A DNA stretch of 64,000 nucleotides from contig CAJNDS010002746.1 of the NCBI GenBank assembly GCA_905221605.1, positions 993,389-1,057,388 of the forward strand. Reading direction: 5' to 3'. The position numbers and the translations under genes are program-made. Under the pieces are notes generated by a model that was given only the letters and a program-made list of their open reading frames with translations, was not told the origin of the DNA and did no database searches. This stretch comes from Symbiodinium natans. Taxonomy: Eukaryota; Sar; Dinophyceae; Suessiales; Symbiodiniaceae. Within the stretch, counting starts at the first letter, position 1. Each line of letters begins with the position of its first letter. Of the stretch, positions 47,685-56,500 are shown piece by piece.

Positions 47685-47768
47685 TCATGCAGCTTTCGGG
47701 AAGTCGTCGCTAGGCCCTTCTGGGCCAAAGAGCTGCCACTCAGCCGCAGCTGGCACTTCGGGCCTTTG
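47685..47768 (-). CDS. Possible terminal exon, acidic C-terminus
   Basis: Eighty-four nt, phase 0, after CGCAACAG, reading QRPEVPAAAEWQLFGPEG then PSDDFPKAA and a TGA. One other frame is open. Flanked by CCCTAAA on both sides. Confidence 0.5.
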   Translation of the reverse strand, partial: QRPEVPAAAEWQLFGPEGPSDDFPKAA

Positions 47769-47937
47769 CTGTTGCGGGCTTCTGTGGGGCCTAAACCCTA
47801 AACCCTAAACCCTAAACCCTAAACCCTAAGCCCTAAGCCCTAAACCCTAAGCCCTAAACCCTAAACCCTAAGTTTTGCTTCACCTAAAGCCTAAAGACCC
47901 TAAAGGCCCTAAACATTTTAAAAGCCAGGTCTCTTCG

Positions 47938-47993
47938 AGCGAAAGAACTCCGGGGCGTCCCCCTCGTTGGGGTTGAAGTTCGCAAGCGGCCTC
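47938..47993 (-). CDS. Exon-like island, unknown protein
   Basis: Minus-strand frame after AAGCGAG, reading LANFNPNEGDAPEFFRSK, with a possible GA donor (A|GACCTG). C-left/G-right repeats. Confidence 0.5.
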
Positions 47994-48237
47994 GCTTAGT
48001 CGCTTAGGGTTTAGGGCTTAGGGCTTAGGGCTGGGGGTTTAGTGTTTGGGGCTGGGCCTAGCACCTTTGGGTCTAGGGGGTATAGGTTTAGGGGGTTTGG
48101 GGCTGTAGGGGAGGATATTAGGGGTTTAGCGGTTTAAGGGCTGCGAGCGTAAGAGCTTCGGGGTTTGGGGTGAGGGGTTCACCCATTCACTCTCGAGGGG
48201 TGAAGGGTTTAGTGTAGGGTGTTGGGGTTTTGGGTTT

Positions 48238-48392
48238 AGGGGTCTAGGGGTTTAGGGGTTTAGGGGTTTAGGGGTTTAGGGGCTTAGGGGTTTAGGGGTT
48301 TAGGGGTTTAGGGGCTTAGGGGTTTAGGCGTTTAGGCGTTTAGGGGTTTAGGGGTTTAGGGGTTTAGGGGTTTAAGGGCTTAGGGGTTTAGG
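48238..48392 (+). repeat. TTTAGGGG 8-bp array
   Basis: About 19 units of period 8, with CTTAGGGG and TTTAGGCG variants. An island at 48,393-48,440 is open on both strands (plus ALVPNDFKFREAICPT). Confidence 0.9.
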
Positions 48393-48642
48393 GCTCTTGT
48401 GCCAAACGACTTCAAGTTCAGGGAGGCCATTTGCCCGACCCTAAGCTCTGGGCTTAGGGTTTTCAGGGTTTCAGGGGCTTAGGGCTACGTAGCAAAACTA
48501 ACATTTTCAATCCGGACGGGGGAAACCCACTAAACCCGAAGCCCTAAACCGTGAAGCCTAAACCCAAAACCCAAAACCCGAAACCCTAAACCCTAAACCC
48601 TAAACCCTAAACCCCCGAAGTAGGGTTCAGTGAGTTCCCTAG

Positions 48643-48689
48643 GATCGCAATCTTCGGGCGGGGGCCGCTTGTGGTGCTTCGAGTGAGAG
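48643..48689. CDS. Exon-like island, strand uncertain
   Basis: Plus: CCCTAG acceptor, IAIFGRGPLVVLRVR, donor GAG|GTAGGG. Minus: HSKHHKRPPPEDCDPRELTE. The plus splice sites are good; the strand of neighbours argues for minus. Confidence 0.35.
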
Positions 48690-48905
48690 GTAGGGCTTGA
48701 AGCATTGAAGCTCTATACGGGGCCAAGAGGGTTGAGGATCTATGAACTCTATGAACCCCAAACCCGAAAACCGAAAACCCCCTGAGGCCTAGGGTCCCGA
48801 AGGTTCTGGGGGAGTTAGGGTTTAGGGTTTAGGGTTTAGGGTTTAGGGTTTAGGGTTTAGGGTCTAGGGTTTAGGGTTTAGGGTTTAGGGTTCAGGGTTT
48901 AGGGC

Positions 48906-49001
48906 TGTAAAACTCCGGTTCCCTCTGAACCTGAAGAATTCTGCTGCAGAGGGGCCCTTTGTCAAGAACTGGCCACAAGGGAGGCGTCATGGTAGCCAAA
49001 C
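48906..49001 (-). CDS. Exon-like island, unknown protein
   Basis: Ninety-six nt after a CTGGCAG acceptor, reading LATMTPPLWPVLDKGPLC then SRILQVQREPEFY, donor probably A|GCCCTA (GC). TTTAGGG arrays on both sides. Confidence 0.55.
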
Positions 49002-49013
49002 CTGCCAGGGTTT

Positions 49014-49123
49014 AAGGGTTTAGGGTTTAGGGTTTAGGGTTTAGGGTTTAGGGTTTAGGGTTTAGGGTTTAGGGTTTAGGGTTTAGGGTTTAGGGTTTAG
49101 GGTTTAGGGTTTAGGGTTTAGGG
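49014..49123 (+). repeat. TTTAGGG array
   Basis: About 16 perfect units. Unique DNA at 49,124-49,480 follows, with poly-C/poly-G around 49,350 and no exon. Confidence 0.95.
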
Positions 49124-49654
49124 TGTTTCCCCTATCTTTAACATCCCAAGACCCCATTATTTGCTTTGGGGGCCCAAAAAGACCTCACTAACTGGTCTTT
49201 CCAAAGAAGCCCCACAAACTAAACCCTGCAGTACGTCCCTAAACCCTAAGCCCAAGACCCAAGACCCTGATCAGCCAACTAGCATCGAACCTTCGGTTGG
49301 TGCTCCCTGAATGAAAGGTTTCCCTACTACCCCGCCTCTATACTACCCCCCCCCCCCCCGGGGGCGCCGCCCTTAAGTTACCTTAACTGGGCTTAAGGAA
49401 TCCCCCAAAAAGCCTTCATCATGTGGGGAGTCTAGAGGGGGGGGTAGTAGGGGAACCCATGGCTGAAGAATAGTGTAGGAAGCTCGTTTAGGGTTTAGGG
49501 TTTAGGGTTTAGGGTTAGGGGTTAGGGTTTAGGGTGGAACATGTCGAACGTGCCCGCACGCCAAGCTGTGCATGGGTTTGGTGGGCAATACCCTGAACCC
49601 TGAACCCTGAAAACCCTGAACCCGGAACCCTGAACCCTGAACCCTAAAACCGGC

Positions 49655-49719
49655 GAGGTTTTTTTTTTTGCAAAGGTGTGGCTCGGCCCTGTTCCTCTTG
49701 CAAAGGTGTGTCTCGGCTT
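49655..49719 (+). repeat. Left inverted end of composite element
   Basis: T11 followed by GCAAAGGTGTGGCTCGGCCC and a second GCAAAGGTGTG at 49,700. Matches the reverse complement of 52,912-52,970. Confidence 0.75.
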
Positions 49720-49859
49720 CCCCCCCTTCCCCTCCACACACCCCACCCCCCTCCTCCCCCCCACCCCCCCCCCCCAACCCCTCCCACACCCCAGACCCCC
49801 ACCCCCCCCACCCCCACCCCCCCCCCCCCCCCTTACCCCCTCCCCCCCACGCCCCCCAA

Positions 49860-51080
49860 GACTCATATGCTTTGACGCAAGCTTGCACGGCTCAAAAAAA
49901 GCGGGGGGGGCCATGTGGAAACTCAATGCTTGCATCATGGGTTTCAACAAGACTCATATGCTTTGACGCAAGCTTGCACGGCTTAAAAAAGCGGGGGGGT
50001 TGGGGGGGGCGCAGCCCCCCCCATTTGCAAACTCAATGCTTGCATCATGGGTTGCAAAAAGATTCTTATGATTTTGAAGCAAGCTTTGCACGGCTCAAAA
50101 AAGCGGGGGGGTTGGGGGGGGCGCAGCCCCCCCCATTTGCAAACTCAATGCTTGCATGCTGCAATGCTTGCCTGTAGGTTTCAAAAAGATTCATATGCTT
50201 TGAAACAAGCTTGCACGGCTTTAAGAAGCGGGGGGGTTGGGGGGGCGCAGCCCCTTCCCCCATTTGCAAACTCAATGCTTGCATCATGGGTTTCAACAAA
50301 ATTCTTATGCTTTGACGCAAGCTTGCACGGCTTAAAAAAGCGGGGGGGTTGGGGGGGGCGCAGCCCCCCCCATTTGCAAACTCAATGCTTGCATCATGGG
50401 TTTCAACAAGACTCATATGCTTTGACGCAAGCTTGCACGGCTCAAAAAAAGCGGGGGGGTTGGGGGGGGCGCCCCCCCCCATTTGCAAACTCAATGCTTG
50501 CATCATGGGTGTCAACAAGACTCATATGCTTTGACGCAAGCTTGCACGGCTTTAAAAAAGCGGGGGGGCCATTTGCAAACTCAATGCTTGCATCATGGGT
50601 TTCAACAAGACTCATATGCTTTGACGCAAGCTTGCACGGCTTAAAAAAGCGGGGGGGTTGGGGGGGGGCGCAGCCCCCCCCATTTGCAAACTCAATGTTT
50701 GCATCATGGGTTGCAAAAAGGTTCTTATGATTTTGAAGCAAGCTTTGCACGGCTCAAAAAAAGCGGCGGGGTTGGGGGGGGGGCGCAGCCCCCCCCATTT
50801 GCAAACTCAATGCTTGCATGCTGCAATGCTTGCCTGTAGGTTTCAAAAAGATTCATATGCTTTGAAACAAGCTTGCACGGCTTTAAGAAGCGGGGGGGTT
50901 GGGGGGGCGCAGCCCCTTCCCCCATTTGCAAACTCAATGCTTGCATCATGGGTTTCAACAAAATTCTTATGCTTTGACGCAAGCTTGCACGGCTTAAAAA
51001 AGCGGGGGGGTTGGGGGGGGCGCAGCCCCCCCATTTGCAAACTCAATGCTTGCATCATGGGCTTCAACAAGACTCATATG
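49860..51080 (+). repeat. Tandem repeat block 1 (about 11 units of 90-130 bp)
   Basis: Units contain TTTGACGCAAGCTTGCACGG, AAAAAAGC, a G7-TT-G8-CGCAG-C8 hairpin, and CATTTGCAAACTCAATGCTTGC, CATCATGGGTTTCAACAA. Length varies through the hairpin and through an extra CATGCTGCAATGCTTGCCTG segment. A higher-order duplication is visible: 50,047-50,340 and 50,706-51,000 are nearly identical. Confidence 0.9.
51073..51080. repeat. 8-bp target duplication, left copy
   Basis: CTCATATG, repeated at 51,998-52,005; both belong to the tandem repeat unit, which is continuous if the 917-bp insert is removed. Confidence 0.8.
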
Positions 51081-51997
51081 AGCGTCGGATTTTATTTGCT
51101 GGCGGGCGCAATGAGCCTATTTTAATGTTCGGTCCCTGATCTCGTTTGCCTTAAAACACCTCTTCCGGGCCAATGTCGTCTTAAGGGGTGATCTCGTTCA
51201 GTATTAAATAGTACTTGGAGTGTAGTGAGTGGTATAGTTGCCCTTAACCTTCGCCCGGTAACCCATAGTGCTTCTCTGAACAACTCTGTCATTTCCACCC
51301 GTTTACGGTTAGGGTTTAGGGAGCAGGGCTCAAGTTGTTGCGAAGACGTGCCCCAGTCCTCTTGTTGCCTCCGTGGAAAGCAACTGAACAGGAGACACTT
51401 CACTCCAAAACTGGCCCTAAACCTTCCAGCCTTGTCTCAATAACTCCTAAACCCTAATCCTTGTGACTGTGCCTCTCATGGCCCTCTGGCTTCCCTAGCT
51501 GCCTTCGTGCAATTTTTTGATCACGTTTGGATCACGTTTAGATCTCGTTTGGGATCGGCAGCAATCTCCAGGCCCGCCAGACCCCACATCCCCTCAATCC
51601 CCAACCTGGGCCGAAGCGGTTGAGCCTCAAAGGCTTCTGAGTCTAAGCGGTTCAAAGCACAGCCGCCGTTCCCAGCGAGCAGCTTTTGCCAGCAATAGCC
51701 TACGCGAAACCAACTCTTCATCGTTTAGCGAACGCCTTCACACAACTATATACATGGTGTCTATGTATATATAACTAAACAAAGGCTTAGTTATACATAT
51801 ATATATAATATAGGTACAGATAAGGATTATGTATGCAGTAAATGCAAGTAAACAAGTACAAGTATAAATCCTTCATTCTACAACATGATCTCGTTTGATG
51901 TTCGGCCCCGATCTCGTTACCGAGAGAGAGCGACACCCCAACCAAAAAATAGGGCACATCCAAAGTAACTCTGCTCGTGCGTAAATAAAAGCGGTTG
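51081..51997. mobile_element. 917-bp insertion nested in the tandem array
   Basis: Interrupts one tandem unit exactly at CTCATATG and is flanked by two copies of it. The ends are weakly inverted (TCGGATTTTATTTGC against CGCTTTTATTTACGC). It contains five or so GATCTCGTT boxes, two with TGTTCGGYCC, and an internal hairpin TAACTAA/TTAGTTA near 51,770-51,795. No convincing coding. Probably a non-autonomous DNA transposon with 8-bp target duplications. Confidence 0.75.
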
Positions 51998-52005
51998 CTC
52001 ATATG

Positions 52006-52372
52006 CTTTGACGCAAGCTTGCACGGCTCAAAAAAAGCGGGGGGGATGCAAGCTTGCACGGCTTAAAAAAGCGGGGGGGTTGGGGGGGGCGCAGCCCCCC
52101 CCATTTGCAAACTCAATGCTTGCATCATGGGTTTCAACAAGACTCATATGCTTTGACGCAAGCTTGCACGGCTCAAAAAAAGCGGGGGGGTTGGGGGGGG
52201 CGCAGCCCCCCCCCATTTGCAAACTCAATGCTTGCATCATGGGTTTCAACAAGACTCATATGCTTTGACGCAAGCTTGCACGGCTTAAAAAAGCGGGGGG
52301 GTTGGGGGGGGGCGCAGCCATTTGCAAACTCAATGCTTGCATCATGGGTTTCAAAAAGATTCTTATGTAGGG
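52006..52372 (+). repeat. Tandem repeat block 2 (about 4 units)
   Basis: Continuation of block 1 after the insertion; the first unit is shortened. Ends in a truncated unit at about 52,370. Confidence 0.9.
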
Positions 52373-52617
52373 TATCCAAGTAGGCCTCCAAGCACGGTAG
52401 GACGTGTTTTGCAACAGCGAGGGTTTAACGTGTTGGGGGATGTGGGGGGGGGGGGGAAGTACCAAAAGCTGATCGCGCACAAGTAGACAGGTCAACAGGG
52501 TTTTCAGGACCGGCATACTACTTTTTTACACTCCACGTATTTCTAGCAGCTACAGCTACATCGCGGTAAAAAGAATCTTTGCGACTGGGGAGAACAGGGA
52601 AATCAAAACGAAGTGGG

Positions 52618-52925
52618 CGCCCAAGCCAGGCCAAGCCGAGCCAAGCCACGCCGAGCCAAGCCAAGCCAGCCAGGCCAAGCCAAGCCAAGCCGAGCCCACC
52701 CGAGCCAAGCCAAGCCAAGGAGCCAAGCCAACCAAAGCCAAGCCAAGCCGAGCCAAGCCAAGCCAGAGGACAAGCCGAGCCAAGCCAAGCCAAGCCCAGC
52801 CGAGCCAAGCCAAGCCAAGCCGAGCCAAGCCAACCAAAGCCAAGCCAAGCCAGACAAGCCAAGCCAAGCCAAGCCAGGTCAGAGGACACGCCCAGCCAAG
52901 CCAAGCCAAGCCAAGCCAAGCCACA
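52618..52925 (+). repeat. CCAAG pentamer array
   Basis: About 300 bp of GCCAA/CCAAG units with CCGAG variants. Reads open in several frames because of its repetitive make-up. Confidence 0.95.
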
Positions 52926-53054
52926 CCTTTGCAAGGGGACAGGGCCGAGCCACACCTTTGCAAAAAAAAAAACCGGACCCCCCTAAACCCTAAACCCTAA
53001 ACCGTAAACCCTAAACCCTACCTATAAGTAACCAAATGAAGCTCCAAGTAACAC

Positions 53055-53147
53055 CGCGCATCCAAAGTAACTGAGCTCTGAGGCTCGGTGATGTGCTTGG
53101 CCCTCCCGCTGCTGGCCCATGAGTCGGTTCTCGTACGCAGAAACCAT
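53055..53147 (-). CDS. Exon, Gln/Arg-rich, unknown protein
   Basis: Minus-strand frame MVSAYENRLMGQQREGQA then HHRASELSYFG, beginning right after a CCTAAAAG acceptor. In phase with the coiled-coil exon at 53,227 if the 79-nt repeat intron between them is removed. It could be part of the kinase transcript's 3' end or the start of another protein (it begins with ATG). Confidence 0.55.
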
Positions 53148-53226
53148 CTTTTAGGGTTTAGGGTTTAGGGTTTAGGGTTTAGGGTTTAGGGTTTAGGGTT
53201 TAGGGTTTAGGGTTCAGCTGCTGCAC
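53148..53226 (-). other. Candidate 79-nt intron made of telomere repeats
   Basis: On the minus strand: GTGCAGCAGCTGAACCC, then about eight TAAACCC units, then TAAAAG. GT at the start, AG at the end, phase 0, joining two exons with good protein composition. About three quarters of it is telomere-like repeat. Confidence 0.55.
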
Positions 53227-53400
53227 AGAGTGCTCCGTTTCCTTCCGGCAGTTGTTCTTCTCAGCCTCCAAGACCGGGTTACGGCGCTTCAGTTCTGTGC
53301 GCTGCCGGGCCACGCAACGCTTCGCGCGCGCTGCTCGTAGCAAGTTCCGGGACCGCGCAACCTCCCTGAGATCAGTGGAGATCAAGGCTTGCAGGTGCAA
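53227..53400 (-). CDS. Coiled-coil exon, unknown protein
   Basis: Minus-strand frame reading EVARSRNLLRAARAKRCVAR then QRTELKRRNPVLEAEKNN and CRKETEHS. A strongly charged, heptad-like coiled coil. The acceptor is GATCTCAG at 53,368 or lies further upstream. It lies just downstream of the kinase tail exon. Confidence 0.65.
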
Positions 53401-53447
53401 GGCCTAGACCGTCAACCCCAACAGAACCCTAAGCCCCAAACCCTAAA

Positions 53448-53506
53448 CCCCATGCCGCCTTGGCTTTTGGTGCATAGTGAGGCCCAATCTTCGAATAGAA
53501 ACTGAC
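53448..53506 (-). CDS. Kinase exon H, AGC C-terminal tail
   Basis: Frame FYSKIGPHYAPKAKAAW. K-x-x-x-P-x-x-P-K-x-K matches the AGC tail that wraps the kinase core. The 3' end runs into GTTTAGGG repeats. The junction with exon G is not resolved: the phases expected from alignment need a non-standard donor. Confidence 0.6.
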
Positions 53507-56500
53507 CCCCCAAAAACCCTCGAAACACCCCAAAACCCCGAACCACTAAACTTCACGGTAAACCCCTGCAGGTTGAACCCCTTGCGGGTTTAGGGTGCCT
53601 CTAAACCATGAGGTAAACCCTAAACACTAAGCCCCTAAACCGCCAAACCCCCTAAACCCTGAACCCAAACATCTAACCCGATGTACCCCCTTATACTGAA
53701 CAGCTGTTAATAGGACTGCCAGTATAAGGGGGAACATCCCAACCCCAAACCCAAAACCCTAAACCCAAAACCCAAAACCCCAAACCCTAAACCCTAAACC
53801 CTAAACCCCCTAAACCCCCCACCTTCCCAGGGCCCCAGTGGCTTGAAGAACGGGTGCTTCCCCAGCATGCTGGGGCCAGCTGGAAGACGCTTCTCTGGCA
53901 CCTGCAAGGGTGTCGGGTTTAGGGTTTAGGGAACCCTAAACCCTAAACCCCAAACCCCAAACCCCAAACCCCAAACACCCTAAACCCTCAGGCGGTTGAG
54001 GGTTTGGGCTCTTCTGTGGCTACAGGCAGCCCCCATCTGACTGATTATACTACAACTGGCGCATGTAGAATTAGAGGTTAGTACGGGGGGGGGGGGGGGA
54101 ATATGAGGAGGCCCTACACCCCATAAACCAAAAATAAAACAAAACCCCAAACCCCTAAACCCTAAAACCCTCAACTTTCAACCCTCAACCCTCAACCCTA
54201 AAACCTAAACCCGAAACCCCAAACCCTAAACCCTAAACTCTAAACCCCAAACCCCAAACCCTAAACCCTAAACCCTAAACCCTAAACCCTAAACCCTAAA
54301 CCTTAAACCCTAAACCCCAAACCCTAAACCCTAAACCTGCCTGCCCACAGAGCTGCTTGATCAGATTGCTCGCCGCAGGCGTCAGGGACTCGGGGAACTG
54401 CACCTTGCCGATGCCTTGCATGACCTGCCAGGATGGGCGATTAGGCCCTAAACCCTAAACCCTAAACCCTAAACCCTAAACCCTAAACCCTAAACCCTAA
54501 ACCTTAAACCCTAAACCCTAAACCCTAAACCCTATTGGTAGGGCTTCGGGTTCTAAGCGTAACCGCAGTGGGCTGTGTGGCCGCCTTGCGGCCTGGCGGG
54601 CTCCGCAGCACTTGTACTTTCTCTTCGGTAGGGGATAGGATTAGGGAGACCCTTGGGGATATAGACCCTCTGAATAAGGTCCCTGTTTAAGAGGGCTAAG
54701 AAGGGGGTTCAGAAGGGTCCTACCTAGGATTCGGTCCGTAGCATGGGCAGGAGGCTCTGAAAATTCAGGGTTAGGGTGTTTAGGGTTTAAGGTTTAGGGT
54801 GTTTGGGGTTTAAGGTTTAGGGTTTAGGGTTTGAAGTTTAGGGTCTAGCGCGCAACGCGAAACAACAAATCCGATGTTTCAACCCATCACGGCTGCAACC
54901 GCTGCCGCATCGTGTGTGAGGAAGCCCCATTAACACTGCACCCTCGACCCTCAACAGCCTACTCTGCGGCCACCCTAGCTCAGAAGCAAGTCTGGGTCAG
55001 AAAAGCCTCGGAATTGTCGGTTGCGCTAACGCTGCTTTAACATGCCCACCTTCCTGTAGATCTGTAGCGGGTAGTCAGCCTGGTCACAGTTTTGTGGGCC
55101 AGATCCAGCTGTGGCTGGGCTAGGTGAAAACTATGGATTATGGGTTTGGCATGTGGGGTTTACGCAAACAAGGGACCCTTAATATAGACCCCCAAATAGT
55201 AAAATAGCAGGATTCCCTTCTAATAAGGACCCCTATAAGGTACCTGCAATTTCGGAAACCCCCATATTGCACCAACTCACTTCACATCTGCAACAGGCCC
55301 TGATTGGAGAGATGTTGGATCTAACGATTTATCCTGATAGTTGGTGCACGCTTGTTTAAACACTCCAGCAAGGCCGTTGCAGGAAACTCGTGGCTTGTCC
55401 AAGTTTTGCTCCCACGGGCAATGCTTGAAAACTGCTTCGGAAACTACTGCTGGCAGAGCAGTTTCTGCAGAAACTCATAAGGGTTTGCGTGTGGATTTAG
55501 CGCTGAAACGCCCAATGTCTTGCACCATAGAGTGCACAAAGCAAACAAACAGCAGACACGGGGCATGATCACATAACAAACCGAACTGTTACAACACAAC
55601 CTCTGGTTGAAAAATCAAACAACCTTAGACAGCATGTTGCACGCAGAAGCAAAAGCGCTGTTTCGCACGTGGCCGCCACCTGCAAGGATCTTATGATGTC
55701 ATGAGCTTTTTCCTCCCCTATGGCCCCCTCAGCCCCCTTCCCCCTCTCCCCTTCTACCCAAACTCACGCGGGAAAACACCCTAAAACCCTAAACCCTAAA
55801 CCCCTAAACCCTAAACGTGGATGCCGAGGTCCAGGGCAGCGCGCTCGTTGGAAATTGAAGCTCGTGGTTCTTTTGTGTTCTACCCTGCTGGGTTTAGGGT
55901 TTAGGGTCTAGGGTTTAGGGTTTAGGGTTTAGGGTTTAGGGTTTAGGGTTCAGGGTTTAGGGAGCGCATCGTACATACCCAACCCTGGAGACACCATCAC
56001 GCCCCAAACAGATTCTAAACTCCCTTGCTTTCGCTCAACTAGATCGCACCAAGCATGCCGGTGTTCACGCCGAAAAGTGCGGGACGCAAAGTGGCTCCGT
56101 CCGAACTCGACTAAGCGTCAAGGTTTGCTGGTGTGAAAACCAAAAAAACGAACCGATGAAGCGTCTCAACGTCTATCCTGGGCTTGCCTTTTAACCCTAA
56201 ACCTTAAACCATAAACCCTAAACCCTAAACCCTAAACCCAGTCCTACCCAAGCCATTCAAGCCATTGGGCGCGGGCTTAAGGTGTCTTAGGCTGGCATGC
56301 CCTAACAAGCCCTAGACCCACCCCTGAAAGTCCTAAAATCCTAAACCCTAAACCCTAAACCCCTAACCCTAAACCCTAAGCCAGGGTTACCTAGACATCC
56401 CTAGTCTGAAGCAGGCAGGGTCCAGGCCGACGTTGTCAAGCTTAGGGTTTAGGGCTTAGGGCTTAGGGCTTACGGCTTACGGCTTAGGGTTTAGGGCTTA

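Larger units (their letters stand above)
49650..52976. mobile_element. 3.3-kb composite element with inverted ends and internal tandem repeats
   Basis: Left end at 49,659-49,719 is T11 then GCAAAGGTGTGGCTCGGCCC, TGT, and a second GCAAAGGTGTG. The right end at 52,912-52,970 carries the inverted copy with the same two GCAAAGGTGTG boxes and the A run. Between them lie C-rich DNA, two blocks of one tandem repeat, a 917-bp nested insertion and a CCAAG array. There is no credible protein: long frames are readings of the repeats. It sits between telomere-like tracts, so a target duplication cannot be told from the repeat. Confidence 0.65.

Noticed and set aside
49668-51125. Long open frames through the tandem array and C-rich tract
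   Set aside because: They translate the repeat unit over and over, occur on both strands and in several frames, and carry poly-Pro/poly-Gly from homopolymer runs.
49860-52372. CRISPR-like array
   Set aside because: There are no short direct repeats with unique spacers; whole units are repeated, and the genome is eukaryotic by its introns and LINE.
52518-52993. Trp/Leu/Gly- or Lys/Pro/Ser-rich frames
   Set aside because: Translation of the CCAAG pentamer array.
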